Below are positions 63,949 to 64,000 of a stretch of DNA of 64,000 bases, piece after piece. Location: positions 124,001 to 188,000 of the forward strand of contig RHLJ01000001.1 of NCBI GenBank assembly GCA_003712055.1, read 5' to 3'. The DNA is from Balneola sp. Its GTDB lineage: Bacteria > Bacteroidota > Rhodothermia > Balneolales > Balneolaceae. The notes beneath the pieces were generated by a model. That model did not search any database. It saw only the letters and a list, made by a program, of their open reading frames with translations, and was not told where the DNA came from. The position numbers and the translations under genes are program-made. Numbering within the stretch: position 1 is the first letter of the stretch; each line of letters starts with the position of its first letter.

Positions 63949-64000
63949 TTACTCTGCTACTTCCAAAGTTTCTTGGACAGTGTTGTTTTTTAACTCTGGT
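63949..64000 (-). CDS. C-terminal end of a gene entering from the right edge
   Basis: On the minus strand a frame open to the window edge encodes PELKNNTVQETLEVAE and stops with TAA at 63951-63949. The acidic, helix-like composition fits a real protein end, but 16 codons are too few to name the family. Confidence 0.4.
   Translation of the reverse strand, partial: PELKNNTVQETLEVAE

Overview
The window looks like a chromosomal segment of a low-GC (roughly 40 percent by eye), aerobic, Bacteroidota-like bacterium. My best guess is the Balneolota/Balneolaceae or a close relative. The reasons are predicted promoters of the Bacteroidota type (TTTx, about 19 nt, TAnnTTTG), few visible Shine-Dalgarno sites, many secreted lipoproteins, a monomeric isocitrate dehydrogenase, and a sufBCDS-nfu-sufA operon. 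Species cannot be fixed from the sequence alone. I see no prophage, insertion sequence, CRISPR array or rRNA operon; the content is mostly housekeeping.

Layout. 1-5.2 kb (minus): a partial giant Calx-beta repeat surface protein, a TPR protein and monomeric NADP-isocitrate dehydrogenase. 5.4-8.7 kb (plus): a small basic membrane peptide coupled to mutL, then a glycosyltransferase of the tRNA-queuosine mannosyltransferase family. 8.8-11 kb (minus): an AbgT-family transporter and a TrmH/SpoU RNA methylase. 11-19.6 kb (plus): a drug-efflux-like MFS protein, greA, a NUDIX hydrolase, an outer-membrane barrel, then ackA, a lipoprotein with an apparently inactive caspase-like domain, pta and manA. 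19.7-25.7 kb (plus): the Suf iron-sulfur operon, interrupted twice by dispersed palindromic repeats. 25.8-32.7 kb: a copper-type P-type ATPase, a PhyH-family oxygenase, two DUF1801 proteins, two secreted alpha/beta hydrolases and a beta-lactamase-fold protein.

32.9-38.8 kb (minus): a threonine operon. It has a candidate Thr/Ile leader peptide just downstream of tRNA-Leu(CAA), then thrA (fused aspartokinase-homoserine dehydrogenase), thrB, thrC and, 8 bp further on, a histidine kinase. 39-44.7 kb (minus): galE, a duplicated-domain lipoprotein, a response regulator/histidine kinase/unknown-protein operon, an Hpt protein and an acyl-CoA thioesterase. 44.9-54.3 kb (plus): a ParA ATPase, a ribbon-helix-helix-like partner, then recC, recB and recD with overlapping ends. 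54.5-64 kb: an FKBP lipoprotein, a DEAD-box helicase, an alkaline phosphatase, a BNR/propeller lipoprotein, small secreted and metallopeptidase-like proteins, a SUI1-family protein, a MATE exporter behind a long palindrome, an Ig-repeat lipoprotein and the last codons of one more gene.

The least expected signals are the thr leader peptide that would start almost at the predicted transcription start; the ParA/RHH pair fused to recCBD in what looks like one transcription unit, with operator-like repeats in front; the pseudo-caspase lipoprotein between ackA and pta; the palindromic elements spread through the window; and several long perfect palindromes directly in front of genes.
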